From Paraburkholderia phosphatilytica (lineage in GTDB: Bacteria > Pseudomonadota > Gammaproteobacteria > Burkholderiales > Burkholderiaceae): a DNA stretch of 64,000 nt. This document shows positions 52,029 to 60,372 of this stretch, piece after piece. The notes under the pieces are model-generated. The model was not told the DNA's origin. It saw only the letters and a list, made by a program, of their open reading frames with translations, and searched no databases. Each line of letters opens with the position of its first letter. Position 1 is the stretch's first letter. Made by a program: the position numbers and the translations under genes. The stretch covers positions 44,020 to 108,019 of the forward strand of contig NZ_QQOA01000026.1 of the NCBI RefSeq assembly GCF_003443895.1. The letters are read 5' to 3'.

Positions 52029-53466
52029 CCACGAAGGCTCCGGCTGGAGCCTCTGCTTCCTGAGCGGCCCGATGTCGGGCCGCACGCTGTGGCTTGCGCC
52101 CGGCGAGAACTGGGTCGGCACGGGCGCCGACTGCGAGGTAATCCTGCCCGACCGCGAGATCGCCGCGCGGCAGATGTGCCTGCACGTCGGCGCGATCGCG
52201 GCTTCGGTGCAGAACCTGGGCGGCGCGCCGGTCACGCTGAACGGCACGCCGCTCGGCGAGATGCGCCGCACGCTCGCGGCGGGCGACACGATGACGGTGG
52301 GCTCGATCCGCTTCGGCGTCGAGCACGCGGCGGGCGCGGTCGCGGCGCCGACGGGCACGGGCGGCACGCTCGCGGCGCGGCGCGGCGAAGACCGGCCGTC
52401 GTGGCTCGTCGCGTACGCGCCCGCATGGCTCGCGGCGCTCGGCGCGCGGCGCCTCGTGCTGATGCTGCTCGCGCTGTGGAGCGCGTTCGCGCTGGCGGCG
52501 GGCGGCTACGTCGCGGTCGCGACGCGCGGCGAGTTCTGGTGGTCGCACGAGAGCCAGTACGAACGCATCCGCGAGGTCGAGGCGGCGCTGCGCGCGTATC
52601 CGGAACTGACCGTCGCACCGGGCGCCGGCGACGCGATCGTGATCGCGGGCTATGTGCGCAACGCGGACGAACGCGCGCACGTCACGCAGATCGCGGGCGG
52701 CTTCGCGAACGTGTCGGTCGGCACGGTGTACGTGGTCGATCAGCTGCTCGCAGCGACCCGCCAGACGCTCTCCGACACGTCGCTGAAGGCGCAGTACGCG
52801 GGGCGCGGGCAGATCGTGCTGACCGGCGTCGCGAGCCGAGCGGTCGCGCAGCGCGTGCAGAACTTCAAGCGCGACGCGAAACCGGCGATCGACGTGATCG
52901 ACCGCGTGAGCTACGACGACAACGCGGCGGGCGCGTTCATCACGTCGACGGGCGGCGCCGTGCCGGAGGACATCGCCGGCATGTACGGCGACGACAGCGG
53001 CACGCGTTACATCGTGACGCGCGACGGCCGTCATTTCTTCGAAGGCGCGACGCTGCCGAACGGCCTCACGATCGCGTCGATCGAACCGAGCCGCGTGGTG
53101 TTCGAGCGCAACGGCGCGCGCTACATCGTGAAGCTCGGGCCCGATGCGGGGCCGGCGACGGGCACTCCCACTGCGGCGACTGCCGCGGCCGGTGCAAGTG
53201 CAGCAGCGCAGGCGGCTTCGCCCGCAGCTTCCGAGGCACCTGCTACGCCGCGCGAGACGGGCGCGGCGACCGGCGTGGCGCCGCCGGCCGGTAGCGCGGT
53301 GAGCGTGCCGGACAGCGCAAGCCACGCATCGGGCACGGCGACGACAGGCAACGCAACAGGCAACACGAACGGCGCGAGCTGCGCCACGGACGTGCAGGAC
53401 ACGGTGAATGCGGCAGGCGGCGCGCTGGTCGCGCGCGCCCGGCAGACGGCAGCACCGCATTCATGA
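52015..53466 (+). CDS. sctD: SctD (YscD) inner-membrane ring protein
   Basis: Inner-ring protein (483 aa) with a single membrane helix at about residues 140-163 (ARRLVLMLLALWSAFALAAGG). The N-terminal cytoplasmic FHA-like domain is seen as GSGWSLCFLSGPMSGRTLWL and CEVILPDREI. The periplasmic part has BON/ring-building folds, and the Ala/Thr-rich tail (about 375-483) is of low complexity. The GTG start overlaps the sctC stop by 14 bases. The stop overlaps nothing; about 95 bases follow before the next gene. Confidence 0.88.
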   Translation: MVTPSHEGSGWSLCFLSGPMSGRTLWLAPGENWVGTGADCEVILPDREIAARQMCLHVGAIAASVQNLGGAPVTLNGTPLGEMRRTLAAGDTMTVGSIRFGVEHAAGAVAAPTGTGGTLAARRGEDRPSWLVAYAPAWLAALGARRLVLMLLALWSAFALAAGGYVAVATRGEFWWSHESQYERIREVEAALRAYPELTVAPGAGDAIVIAGYVRNADERAHVTQIAGGFANVSVGTVYVVDQLLAATRQTLSDTSLKAQYAGRGQIVLTGVASRAVAQRVQNFKRDAKPAIDVIDRVSYDDNAAGAFITSTGGAVPEDIAGMYGDDSGTRYIVTRDGRHFFEGATLPNGLTIASIEPSRVVFERNGARYIVKLGPDAGPATGTPTAATAAAGASAAAQAASPAASEAPATPRETGAATGVAPPAGSAVSVPDSASHASGTATTGNATGNTNGASCATDVQDTVNAAGGALVARARQTAAPHS

Positions 53467-53562
53467 AGGTGTTGGCGCGCCGTCGCGGCAGTATGCGGCG
53501 GCGCGTCAGCAAGGCAGCCGCGCAAGCGGCGTATTTCTCGGCGATGAGCAAAGGAGCAGATC

Positions 53563-53763
53563 ATGGCATCCACGACCCCAGTGTCGAACCTTCCGGACAA
53601 CACGGCGGAAATGCAGGCATTCGAGGAACAGTTGTTCCAGCAGCAGATGCAGATGCAGTCGATCGGTATGGTTGGTCAGTCGCATGCGCAGACCGTCAGC
53701 GTGATGAACAACATGAGCACTTCCGAGGCCGGCGCGAATTCCTCGGCGGGACGGCTTAACTGA
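53563..53763 (+). CDS. Small type III protein, candidate needle subunit SctF
   Basis: 66-aa protein starting MASTTPVSN with AAAGGAG in front. It is Gln/Met-rich and helical (MQAFEEQLFQQQMQMQSIGM) and has no signal peptide. It lacks a recognisable needle C-terminus. Its place just before sctI-sctJ-sctK equals that of the needle gene in the MxiH-I-J-K order of other systems. The identity is an inference from position and size; it could also be a chaperone or an unrelated Hrp small protein. Confidence 0.55.
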   Translation: MASTTPVSNLPDNTAEMQAFEEQLFQQQMQMQSIGMVGQSHAQTVSVMNNMSTSEAGANSSAGRLN

Positions 53764-53872
53764 GCGTTCCCGCGGCGGTCTCACGCGCATGCGATCCATG
53801 CGGCGCGTGTGGCTCGCGCCTGGCCGGCCGCCGCGCACGGGAGGTGCACAACGTTTCCATGGAGTACAGATC

Positions 53873-54319
53873 ATGACTGGAACACCCGTGACCGCGGTGG
53901 GCGCGGACGCCGCGCTGGCGACCGCGCCCGCGCAGCGAACGCCGGACGCGCAGTGGGTTTCGCCCGGCACGACGCAGACCGCTGCGCCGTCGGGGGATGA
54001 CGCGCAGGCGTTCGCGCAGCAGCTCGCCGGCAACCTGACCGGCACCGCGGCGAACGGCGCCGGCGCGGCAGGCGGCGCGAGCGAGTCGTTCGTGAACATG
54101 TTCGGCTACCTCGACGATCTCGGCCAGCGCTTCACGAAGCTCGCCGGGATGCGCCACCAGGTGATGAAGCCGACGGGCGACTGGGGCATGGATATGGCCC
54201 GGATGATGGAATACAACTGGGACCTGTCGATGACCGCCAACGGCTGCGAGTTCGCGCTGTCCGCCGCGCAGGCGGCCAACAACTGCTCGCGTTCGGTGCT
54301 GTCGCCGGACAAGGGCTAG
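53873..54319 (+). CDS. sctI: Candidate inner-rod protein SctI
   Basis: Protein of 148 aa with an Ala/Thr-rich N-terminus and a helical C-terminal half (KPTGDWGMDMARMMEYNWDL, SMTANGCEFALSAAQAANNC). This resembles inner-rod proteins of the HrpB2/MxiI type, which have a conserved amphipathic C-terminus. GGAG precedes ATG 53873. It is directly followed by sctJ, as in most type III operons. Confidence 0.72.
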   Translation: MTGTPVTAVGADAALATAPAQRTPDAQWVSPGTTQTAAPSGDDAQAFAQQLAGNLTGTAANGAGAAGGASESFVNMFGYLDDLGQRFTKLAGMRHQVMKPTGDWGMDMARMMEYNWDLSMTANGCEFALSAAQAANNCSRSVLSPDKG

Positions 54320-54380
54320 ACACGCGATCAGTGGCGGCGGGCGACAGGCAGCGCGGCACCCGCCGCCATCGGGAGTGGCC

Positions 54381-55196
54381 ATGACGAAAACAGGCAGATG
54401 GGTTGGAGCGACCCTGCTGCTGGCATGCCTTGCCGGCTGCAACCAGGAGCTCTATTCGGGGCTCGAGGAGCGCGACGCGAACCAGATGATCTCGGTGCTC
54501 GCGGACGCGGGCATCGGCGCGTCGAAAGAAAACGTCGAAACGCGCGACGGCGGATCGAGCTGGCAGGTGGACGTGGACGGCAGCCAGGTGAGCGAGGCGC
54601 TCAACGTGCTGCGCGCGCACGGGCTACCGCATCAGCAGCTGGAAAGCCTTGGGCAGATCTTCCAGCAGCAGGGGCTCGTCGAGACGCCGGCCGAGGAGCG
54701 CGTGCGTTACATCTACGGCGTGCAGCAGGAACTGTCGCGCACGCTAGACGACGTGGACGGCGTGGTGGTCGCGCACGTGCAGGTGGTGATTCCGGAGAAC
54801 GATCCGCTGTCGGACAAGGTGAAGCCTTCGTCGGCGTCGGTGTACATCAAGTACCGGCCGGGCGTCGACCTGCAGGCGATGGCGCCGATGGTGAAGGACC
54901 TCGTCACGCACAGCATCGAAGGCCTCGCGTACGACAACGTGTCGCTGTTCCTGCAGGCGGAGACGGCGCCACCGCAGGCGGCGGGCGGTTTCGCCGGCAG
55001 TGCGCTGCCGGGGCTGCTGCTGATGCGCAGTCCGTTTGCGTGGCTGCTCGCGGCACTGCTCGCGCTCACGCTGTGCGTGGTCGCGCTGCTCGGCGCGCGG
55101 CGTGGCGTGTTCGGCTCGCGCATCGCCACCGCACTGGGCGGCGGCCGCAACAGCGAACTCGCCGCATCGGGCGGCGGGCCCACCGGACACGGCTGA
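54381..55196 (+). CDS. sctJ: SctJ (HrcJ/YscJ) inner-membrane ring lipoprotein
   Basis: Lipoprotein of 271 aa. The signal region TLLLACLAGC provides the lipobox with the modified cysteine. The YscJ/FliF ring-building core reads ELYSGLEERDANQMISVLAD, LNVLRAHGLPHQQLESLGQI and EERVRYIYGVQQELSRTLDD. A C-terminal membrane anchor lies at about 220-243. The start is ATG 54381 behind GGGAG. It forms the inner ring with SctD. Confidence 0.95.
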   Translation: MTKTGRWVGATLLLACLAGCNQELYSGLEERDANQMISVLADAGIGASKENVETRDGGSSWQVDVDGSQVSEALNVLRAHGLPHQQLESLGQIFQQQGLVETPAEERVRYIYGVQQELSRTLDDVDGVVVAHVQVVIPENDPLSDKVKPSSASVYIKYRPGVDLQAMAPMVKDLVTHSIEGLAYDNVSLFLQAETAPPQAAGGFAGSALPGLLLMRSPFAWLLAALLALTLCVVALLGARRGVFGSRIATALGGGRNSELAASGGGPTGHG

Positions 55197-55197
55197 C

Positions 55198-55848
55198 ATG
55201 CACGACGCCCGCATGCACCGGCTCGCGGTGGAGTTCAACCTGCGGCCGGACCGCTACATCGGCGCCGACTGGCTGCCGGACGAGTGGCCGGCGCGCTATC
55301 GCGATCTCGACCGCTTCGGCGAGCGCGGCCGCGCGGTGCTGGCCGCGGTGCTGCTCGCGCGGCTCGGTTCGGGCGGCGCGCCGGTGTTCGCGTTCGGCAG
55401 CCGCATTGCGCGCATCGCGCTCGTCGACCGTGCTGCGCTCGCGACGCTCGGCGCGTACTGCGGGCTGATGCTGCATCGCGCGTGGCTGCGCGAGGCCGCG
55501 AACTGGCGTGCGCAGTCGGTGCTGGTCGAAGCGTTCGGCCATAGCGCGATGCCGTTCGTGCTGGACCGCGCGCCGCCGTTCGAAGCGATCGGCGAAACGC
55601 TCGAACCGTACCGGCGTGCGCCGCTCGAAGCGATCGATGCGATCCGCCGGCGCGGCTGCCGGCTGCTGTTCGATCTCGTCGCGGCCGAGCATGCGCAACT
55701 GGCGCCGCGGTTCGCGCTGAAGTTTCCGCGCTCGCTCGTCGCGCAGCCGTCGTATGGGCTGAGCGTGCTGCATCGGCAGCATCTGGCCGAGCTGATTTTC
55801 CTGTGCCTCATTCCGGAGCGACTCGCACAATGGGACTGGCTTTTCTGA
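55198..55848 (+). CDS. sctK: SctK (HrpB4-like) sorting-platform accessory protein
   Basis: Protein of 216 aa in the SctK position between sctJ and sctL. It has the family-like N-terminus FNLRPDRYIGADWLP and WPARYRDL, then a hydrophobic-rich helical middle and a C-terminal SLVAQPSYGLSVLHRQHLAE. Start ATG 55198 is two bases after the sctJ stop. Sequence similarity in this family is low, so the name rests partly on synteny. Confidence 0.8.
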   Translation: MHDARMHRLAVEFNLRPDRYIGADWLPDEWPARYRDLDRFGERGRAVLAAVLLARLGSGGAPVFAFGSRIARIALVDRAALATLGAYCGLMLHRAWLREAANWRAQSVLVEAFGHSAMPFVLDRAPPFEAIGETLEPYRRAPLEAIDAIRRRGCRLLFDLVAAEHAQLAPRFALKFPRSLVAQPSYGLSVLHRQHLAELIFLCLIPERLAQWDWLF

Positions 55849-56444
55849 TCACGAGCGAGAACCTGCAGATTCTCTCGGAGCGCAAGGTGCTCAAGCAGCA
55901 CGAGTACTCGGCGCTGCTCGACGCCGGTTCGCTCGTCACGAGCGCGCAGAACGAACGCGCGCGGATTCTCAAGGAAGCGGAGCGCGTGTTCGAGGAGAAG
56001 CGCAACGAAGGGCTCGCGCTCGGGCTCGAGGAAGGCCGCCGCGAGTACGCGCAGAAAGCCTGCGGCGCGGCGCTCGACGCGGCCCGCACGCTCGATGCGT
56101 TGCGCGAGACGATGGCGCGCATCGTCGTGAAGGCGGTGCGGCAGATGGTGGGACCGGTCGATCCGCGTACCTTGCTCGAACAGTCGCTGCGGCGTGTCGA
56201 TGCGCTGGTGCGCGACGAGTCGCTGCTGGTGATGCGGGTGCCGCCCGCGCAGCGCGAAGCGGCCGGCGCGGCGCTGGCGCGCGCGTGGCCCGACCGCGCG
56301 ATGACGCACAAGGTGCGCGTGGTGCCGGACGATACCTTGCGCGACGACCAGTGCGTGATCGAGACGCCGTCGGGCAGCATCGACGCCGGGCTCGATGCGC
56401 AGATCGAGGCGCTGGCGGCAGCGATCCGCCAGCGTGCGACATGA
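55830..56444 (+). CDS. sctL: SctL (HrpE/YscL) ATPase stator
   Basis: Peripheral stalk protein of the type III ATPase (204 aa), homologous to FliH and the F1 stator. The N-terminal half is coiled-coil with glycine spacing (FEEKRNEGLALGLEEGRREY). The C-terminal domain includes VRQMVGPVDPRTLLEQSLRR and DDQCVIETPSGSIDAGLDAQ, typical of HrpE/YscL. It overlaps the sctK stop and its own stop overlaps the sctN start. Confidence 0.93.
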   Translation: MGLAFLITSENLQILSERKVLKQHEYSALLDAGSLVTSAQNERARILKEAERVFEEKRNEGLALGLEEGRREYAQKACGAALDAARTLDALRETMARIVVKAVRQMVGPVDPRTLLEQSLRRVDALVRDESLLVMRVPPAQREAAGAALARAWPDRAMTHKVRVVPDDTLRDDQCVIETPSGSIDAGLDAQIEALAAAIRQRAT

Positions 56445-57868
56445 GCGACGCGGACGATCTCGCCGGTCGGCTCGCGCGTTTCGCGGGCGAATTCGACGAC
56501 CTCGCCGAATCGTTCGACAGCGACGCCGCGCAGCGCGCGCTCGCCGACGAACTGGATCAGAGCGTCGCAGCGTTCAATCCGGTGCGGATGCGTGGCCGCG
56601 TGAGCCACGCGGCGGGGCTGCTCGTCAACGCGTCCGGGCTGCACGCGAAGCTCGGCGAGATCTGCGAGCTGCGCACGCCCGGCGAAGCACCGATGCTCGC
56701 GGAAGTGGTTGGCTTCGCGCGGCAGACCACGCTGCTCACGCCGCTCGGCGCAACCGGCGGCCTGTCTCCATCCACCGAAGTGATCCCCTCCGGGCGCGGA
56801 CATCGTTTCGCGGTCGGCGCCGCGCTGCGCTCGCGCGTGCTCAACGGGCTTGGCGCGCCGCTCGACGACCGCGGCGACGTGCCGGGCGCGGTGCTCGTGT
56901 CCGCGCACAACGAGCCGGTGAACCCGCTGCGCCGTCGCACGATCGACACCGCGCTGCCCACCGGCGTGCGCGTGATCGATACGCTGTTGACCGTCGGCGT
57001 CGGTCAGCGCATCGGCGTGTTCGCGCCGTCCGGCGTCGGCAAGAGCACGCTGCTCGGCATGATCGCGCGCGGCGCGGCGTGCGACGTGATCGTGATCGGA
57101 CTGGTCGGCGAACGCGGCCGCGAAGTGCGCGAGTTCATCGAGCACAACCTGTCGCCGGAAGCGCGCGAGAAAGCGGTGATCGTCGCGTCCACGTCCGATC
57201 GTCCCGCGATGGAGCGCGTGAAGTCCGCGCACGTCGCAACCGCAATCGCCGAGTATTTCCGCGACCAGGGGCTGTCGGTGCTGCTGCTGGTCGATTCGCT
57301 GACGCGCTTCGCGCGTGCGCAACGCGAGGTCGGCCTCGCATCCGGCGAACCGCCGACGCGGCGCAGTTTTCCGCCGTCGACATTTTCCGTGCTGCCGCAA
57401 CTGCTGGAGCGCGCGGGGCAGGGCGAGCGCGGTTCGATCACCGCGTTCTACACGGTGCTCGTGGAAGGCGACGAGGAAACGGACCCGATCGCGGAAGAAG
57501 TGCGCTCGATCGTCGACGGACACATCGTGCTGTCGCGCAAGGTGGCGAGCGCGAACCGCTACCCGGCGATCGACGTGCTGGCGAGCCTGTCGCGCGTGAT
57601 GTCGCAGGTGGTGCGCGAACCGCATCTCGCGGCCGCGGCGCACGTGCGCTCGCTGCTCGCGCGTTATCAGGAGATCGAACTGCTGGTGCAGATCGGCGAG
57701 TACCGCGCGGGCGCCGATCCGCTTGCCGATGCGGCGCTCGCCGCCAAACCGGCGCTGGAGGCTTTTTTCACGCAGTCCGCGCGCGCGCTCGAACCGTTCG
57801 ACGCGAGCGTGGACGCCTTGATCGACATGGCCCGACGACATGGACCGGACACTGGACACCACGCTTGA
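56441..57868 (+). CDS. sctN: SctN (HrcN/YscN) type III ATPase
   Basis: Secretion ATPase (475 aa) that unfolds and releases substrates. Walker A is FAPSGVGKSTLL (about residues 189-200), with the IGLVGERGREVREF segment after it. Walker B is LLLVDSLTRFARA. The alpha/beta-ATPase signature is PPSTFSVLPQLLERAG. An N-terminal extension of roughly 45 residues precedes the beta-barrel domain. Start ATG 56441 overlaps the sctL stop, and the downstream sctO start lies within its last 30 bases. Confidence 0.96.
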   Translation: MSDADDLAGRLARFAGEFDDLAESFDSDAAQRALADELDQSVAAFNPVRMRGRVSHAAGLLVNASGLHAKLGEICELRTPGEAPMLAEVVGFARQTTLLTPLGATGGLSPSTEVIPSGRGHRFAVGAALRSRVLNGLGAPLDDRGDVPGAVLVSAHNEPVNPLRRRTIDTALPTGVRVIDTLLTVGVGQRIGVFAPSGVGKSTLLGMIARGAACDVIVIGLVGERGREVREFIEHNLSPEAREKAVIVASTSDRPAMERVKSAHVATAIAEYFRDQGLSVLLLVDSLTRFARAQREVGLASGEPPTRRSFPPSTFSVLPQLLERAGQGERGSITAFYTVLVEGDEETDPIAEEVRSIVDGHIVLSRKVASANRYPAIDVLASLSRVMSQVVREPHLAAAAHVRSLLARYQEIELLVQIGEYRAGADPLADAALAAKPALEAFFTQSARALEPFDASVDALIDMARRHGPDTGHHA

Positions 57869-58403
57869 TGCGTTGCGCTGCGTGCGCGACGCACGTCAGC
57901 GCAAGGCCGCGATCGAGAAGATCCGGCAGGAGCGCGTGGCCGCGCAGAGCGCGCAGAGCGTCGCCGATGCGCAGTCGCGCATGATGCGCGAGATCGCCGC
58001 GCGGCTCGCGCTCGCGCAGCGCGTGAACCGCGAGGCAGGCACGGGCGACGTGACGCCGCGCGCGCTGGCCGACACGTTTTCCGAGGACATGTCGCGCACC
58101 CGCGCGGCAGGCCTCGCGCGCCTCGACGTGATGCAGGCGGGCGAAGTGCATCGCCGCGAGCAGGCGACGCTCGCGGAACTGCAGGAGCGGCTGGGCCGCG
58201 CGCAGGCGAACCTCGACAAGATCGACCGCGTGGCGGACGAAGCGAATCGCGTCGCGCAGCGCCGCGCCGATGCGCGCGAAGAGGACGAGGCGGATGCGGC
58301 CGCGTTGCGCCGGGGCGGCGCGGGTGGCTCGCGTGACGAGCACGGTGGTGTGTCGCTCAGGGAAGGCGGGGCTTTGCGGATGCGCGATGGCGATGGGTCA
58401 TGA
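57840..58403 (+). CDS. sctO: SctO (HrpB7/YscO) ATPase stalk protein
   Basis: Protein of 187 aa, almost entirely charged heptad-like helix (residues 15-150), as expected for the coiled-coil central stalk between SctN and SctV. The C-terminal about 35 residues are Gly/Arg-rich and probably disordered. It overlaps sctN at its start and sctT at its end. Family assignment rests on position, size and coiled-coil character. Confidence 0.8.
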   Translation: MDRTLDTTLDALRCVRDARQRKAAIEKIRQERVAAQSAQSVADAQSRMMREIAARLALAQRVNREAGTGDVTPRALADTFSEDMSRTRAAGLARLDVMQAGEVHRREQATLAELQERLGRAQANLDKIDRVADEANRVAQRRADAREEDEADAAALRRGGAGGSRDEHGGVSLREGGALRMRDGDGS

Positions 58404-59178
58404 CGACATCGCGGCATTACAGGCCACGGTGCGCCCGCTGCTGATGGTGATGCCGCGCCTGCTGCCGATGATGCTCGTGATGCCGGCGTTCAGTCCGCAG
58501 ATCATGACCTCGCTCGCGCGCAACGGGCTGATCGTCGTGCTCGCGGCGTTCACCGCGCCGCTGATCGATTACTCGACGATGGCGACGGTGCCGTACTCGA
58601 TGTGGATCGTGCTGTGTGCGAAGGAAGCGCTGATCGGCCTGCTGCTCGGCTTCGCGTTCAGCGCGATGCTGTGGGCGATCGAAAACGTCGGACACCTGAT
58701 CGATTTTCAGACCGGCTCGGGCAATTTCGCGTTCTTCGACCCGGTGTCGGGCGACCAGAGCGGCCCGACCGCGGTGTTCCTGAATCTGCTTGCGTGCACG
58801 CTGTTCGTGACGGGCGGCGGCCTGCACGCGATGCTCGGGATGTTCCTGCAGTCGTACAAGCTGTGGCCCGTGGCGTCGCTGCTGCCGAACGCGCATCAGG
58901 TGCTCGACCAGTTCGCGATGCGCGCGACCGATTCGGTGATGCAGGCGAGCGTGAAGCTCGCGGCGCCGGTCATCATCGTGCTGGTGCTGGTTGAGCTGGG
59001 CCTGAGCCTGATCGCGCGCTCGGTGCCGCAGCTGAACGTGTTCATGATCTCGCAGCCGGTGAAAGGGCTGATCGCGGTGCTGATGATGGCGCTCTTCCTG
59101 TACTTCGTGTACGGCTCGCTGCACGCGTTTCTCGCGCCGGACGGGCCGTTGTTCGCGATGCTGCGGGCGACGCTGTAG
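58387..59178 (+). CDS. sctT: SctT (HrcT/YscT) export gate protein
   Basis: Membrane export-gate protein of the FliR/SctT family (263 aa from ATG 58387). Typical stretches are LMVMPRLLPMMLVMPAFSPQ, KEALIGLLLGFAFSAMLWAI, ENVGHLIDFQTGSGNFAFFD and the NVFMISQPVKGLIAVLMMAL region. The start overlaps sctO by 17 bases; ATG 58393 is also possible. Confidence 0.95.
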   Translation: MAMGHDDIAALQATVRPLLMVMPRLLPMMLVMPAFSPQIMTSLARNGLIVVLAAFTAPLIDYSTMATVPYSMWIVLCAKEALIGLLLGFAFSAMLWAIENVGHLIDFQTGSGNFAFFDPVSGDQSGPTAVFLNLLACTLFVTGGGLHAMLGMFLQSYKLWPVASLLPNAHQVLDQFAMRATDSVMQASVKLAAPVIIVLVLVELGLSLIARSVPQLNVFMISQPVKGLIAVLMMALFLYFVYGSLHAFLAPDGPLFAMLRATL

Positions 59179-59210
59179 CGTGTTGATCACATTCGAGGAG
59201 GGCGGTCCGC

Positions 59211-60239
59211 ATGGCCGAGAAGACCCATCAGGCCACCGCGCGGCGGCTGCGCGAAGCGCGCCGCCAGGGCGAAGTCGCGCGCAGCGCCGACGTGATCACG
59301 ACGGTGCAGTTCATCGTGATGCTCGCGCTGATTGCGGGCGCGGGGCCGTTCGCGCTCAGCCTGCTGCATCAGCTGTTCGATGCGGCACAGCAGGTGATCG
59401 CCGCGCAGGATCCCGGCGAGCAGATCGACGCGCTGCTCGGCGCGGCGCGTCATGTGCTGCTGCTCGTGTTCATCGCGCTCGGTGTCGCGGTGGCGCTCGC
59501 GGGCATCATCGCGGGCATCGTGCAGGTGGGCGGGCTCATGGCGTGGGCGCGGCTCACGCCGCAGCTTTCACGGCTCAATCCTGCGGCGGGTCTCAAACGG
59601 ATCGTGTCGATGCGCGCGCTGATCGATCTCGCGAAGCTGATCGGCAAAACTGCCGCGGTCGGGCTGATCCTGTTCGCGGTGATCCGCGGTTCGATCGGCG
59701 CGGCGGTCGAAGCCGGCTTCACGACGCCCGCGCAGATCCTTTCGCTGACAGGACGCATGCTGTCGATGCTGTTCGGCTGGGCGGCGGTCGTCTATGCGGC
59801 GATCGCGGCGATCGATCTGATTCACCAGCGCTGGGAGTTCGCGCGCAACCACCGGATGAGCACCGACGAGCTGCGCCGCGAAACGCGCGAAATGGAAGGC
59901 GACCCGCACGTGTCGTCGCGGCGCACGCAGCTGGCGCGCGAGGCGCAGTTCGCGTCGATGCAGGACGTGCTGCGCGGCGCGTCGGTGGTGATCTGTTCGT
60001 CGCGCGTCGCGGTGGCGCTGCACTACGCGGGCGAGCCGACCTTGCCGCGCGTGATCGCGAAAGGGGAAGGGGAGGCGGCGGCCCGTATCCGCGCGGTGGC
60101 GGAGGAACTGTTGCGCCCGGTGGTGGCGAACACCGGGCTCGCGGAAAAACTCTACGAGCAGGTGGCGCTCAACCGGTATATCGATCGCGGGCATTTCCGC
60201 GAGGTCGCGGATGCGTTGCGCTGGGCGGGCGGTGGTTGA
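59211..60239 (+). CDS. sctU: SctU (HrcU/YscU) export switch protein lacking the NPTH autocleavage motif
   Basis: Export switch protein of the FlhB/YscU family (342 aa). The N-terminus has EKTHQATARRLREARRQGEV (family: EKTE.PTPKRLRDARKKGQV) and four membrane helices. The cytoplasmic part is intact: RRETREMEGDPHVSSRR and the ALHYAGEPTLPRVIAKGEGE segment. At the position where the family has the self-cleaving Asn-Pro-Thr-His, this protein reads Cys262-Ser-Ser-Arg265 (codons 59994-60005). AGGAGGG precedes ATG 59211. It is the last gene of the secretion operon. Confidence 0.95.
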   Translation: MAEKTHQATARRLREARRQGEVARSADVITTVQFIVMLALIAGAGPFALSLLHQLFDAAQQVIAAQDPGEQIDALLGAARHVLLLVFIALGVAVALAGIIAGIVQVGGLMAWARLTPQLSRLNPAAGLKRIVSMRALIDLAKLIGKTAAVGLILFAVIRGSIGAAVEAGFTTPAQILSLTGRMLSMLFGWAAVVYAAIAAIDLIHQRWEFARNHRMSTDELRRETREMEGDPHVSSRRTQLAREAQFASMQDVLRGASVVICSSRVAVALHYAGEPTLPRVIAKGEGEAAARIRAVAEELLRPVVANTGLAEKLYEQVALNRYIDRGHFREVADALRWAGGG

Positions 60240-60263
60240 GCGCGTTTTCGCTTCGCCAACGCC

Positions 60264-60354
60264 AGCTGTCGAGCAACCGGCCCGCGATGTACGCGAGCTG
60301 CACGCGGTTCCGCGCGTGGCAGATCTTCTTCAGCTGGCGCAGATGGGCGCGCAC
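60264..60354 (-). pseudogene. Remnant of a fourth LuxR-type HTH
   Basis: On the minus strand the stretch reads RAHLRQLKKICHARNRVQLA then YIAGRLL, which aligns with the recognition-helix end of the three intact regulators (for example YHLRLLKKRFGAANRVHLAY and LAGQ). Nothing of the rest of a LuxR gene is left: upstream it is cut by the end of the murA-like gene, and downstream it runs antisense into sctU. It looks like the last 30 codons of a deleted luxR. Confidence 0.65.
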
Positions 60355-60372
60355 GTCGCGCCTGGCTCGTTG

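Noticed and set aside
53463..53759. 98-codon frame overlapping the small sctF candidate
   Set aside because: Arg/Gly/His-rich out-of-frame translation with no ribosome site; the 66-aa frame has AAAGGAG and a plausible protein.
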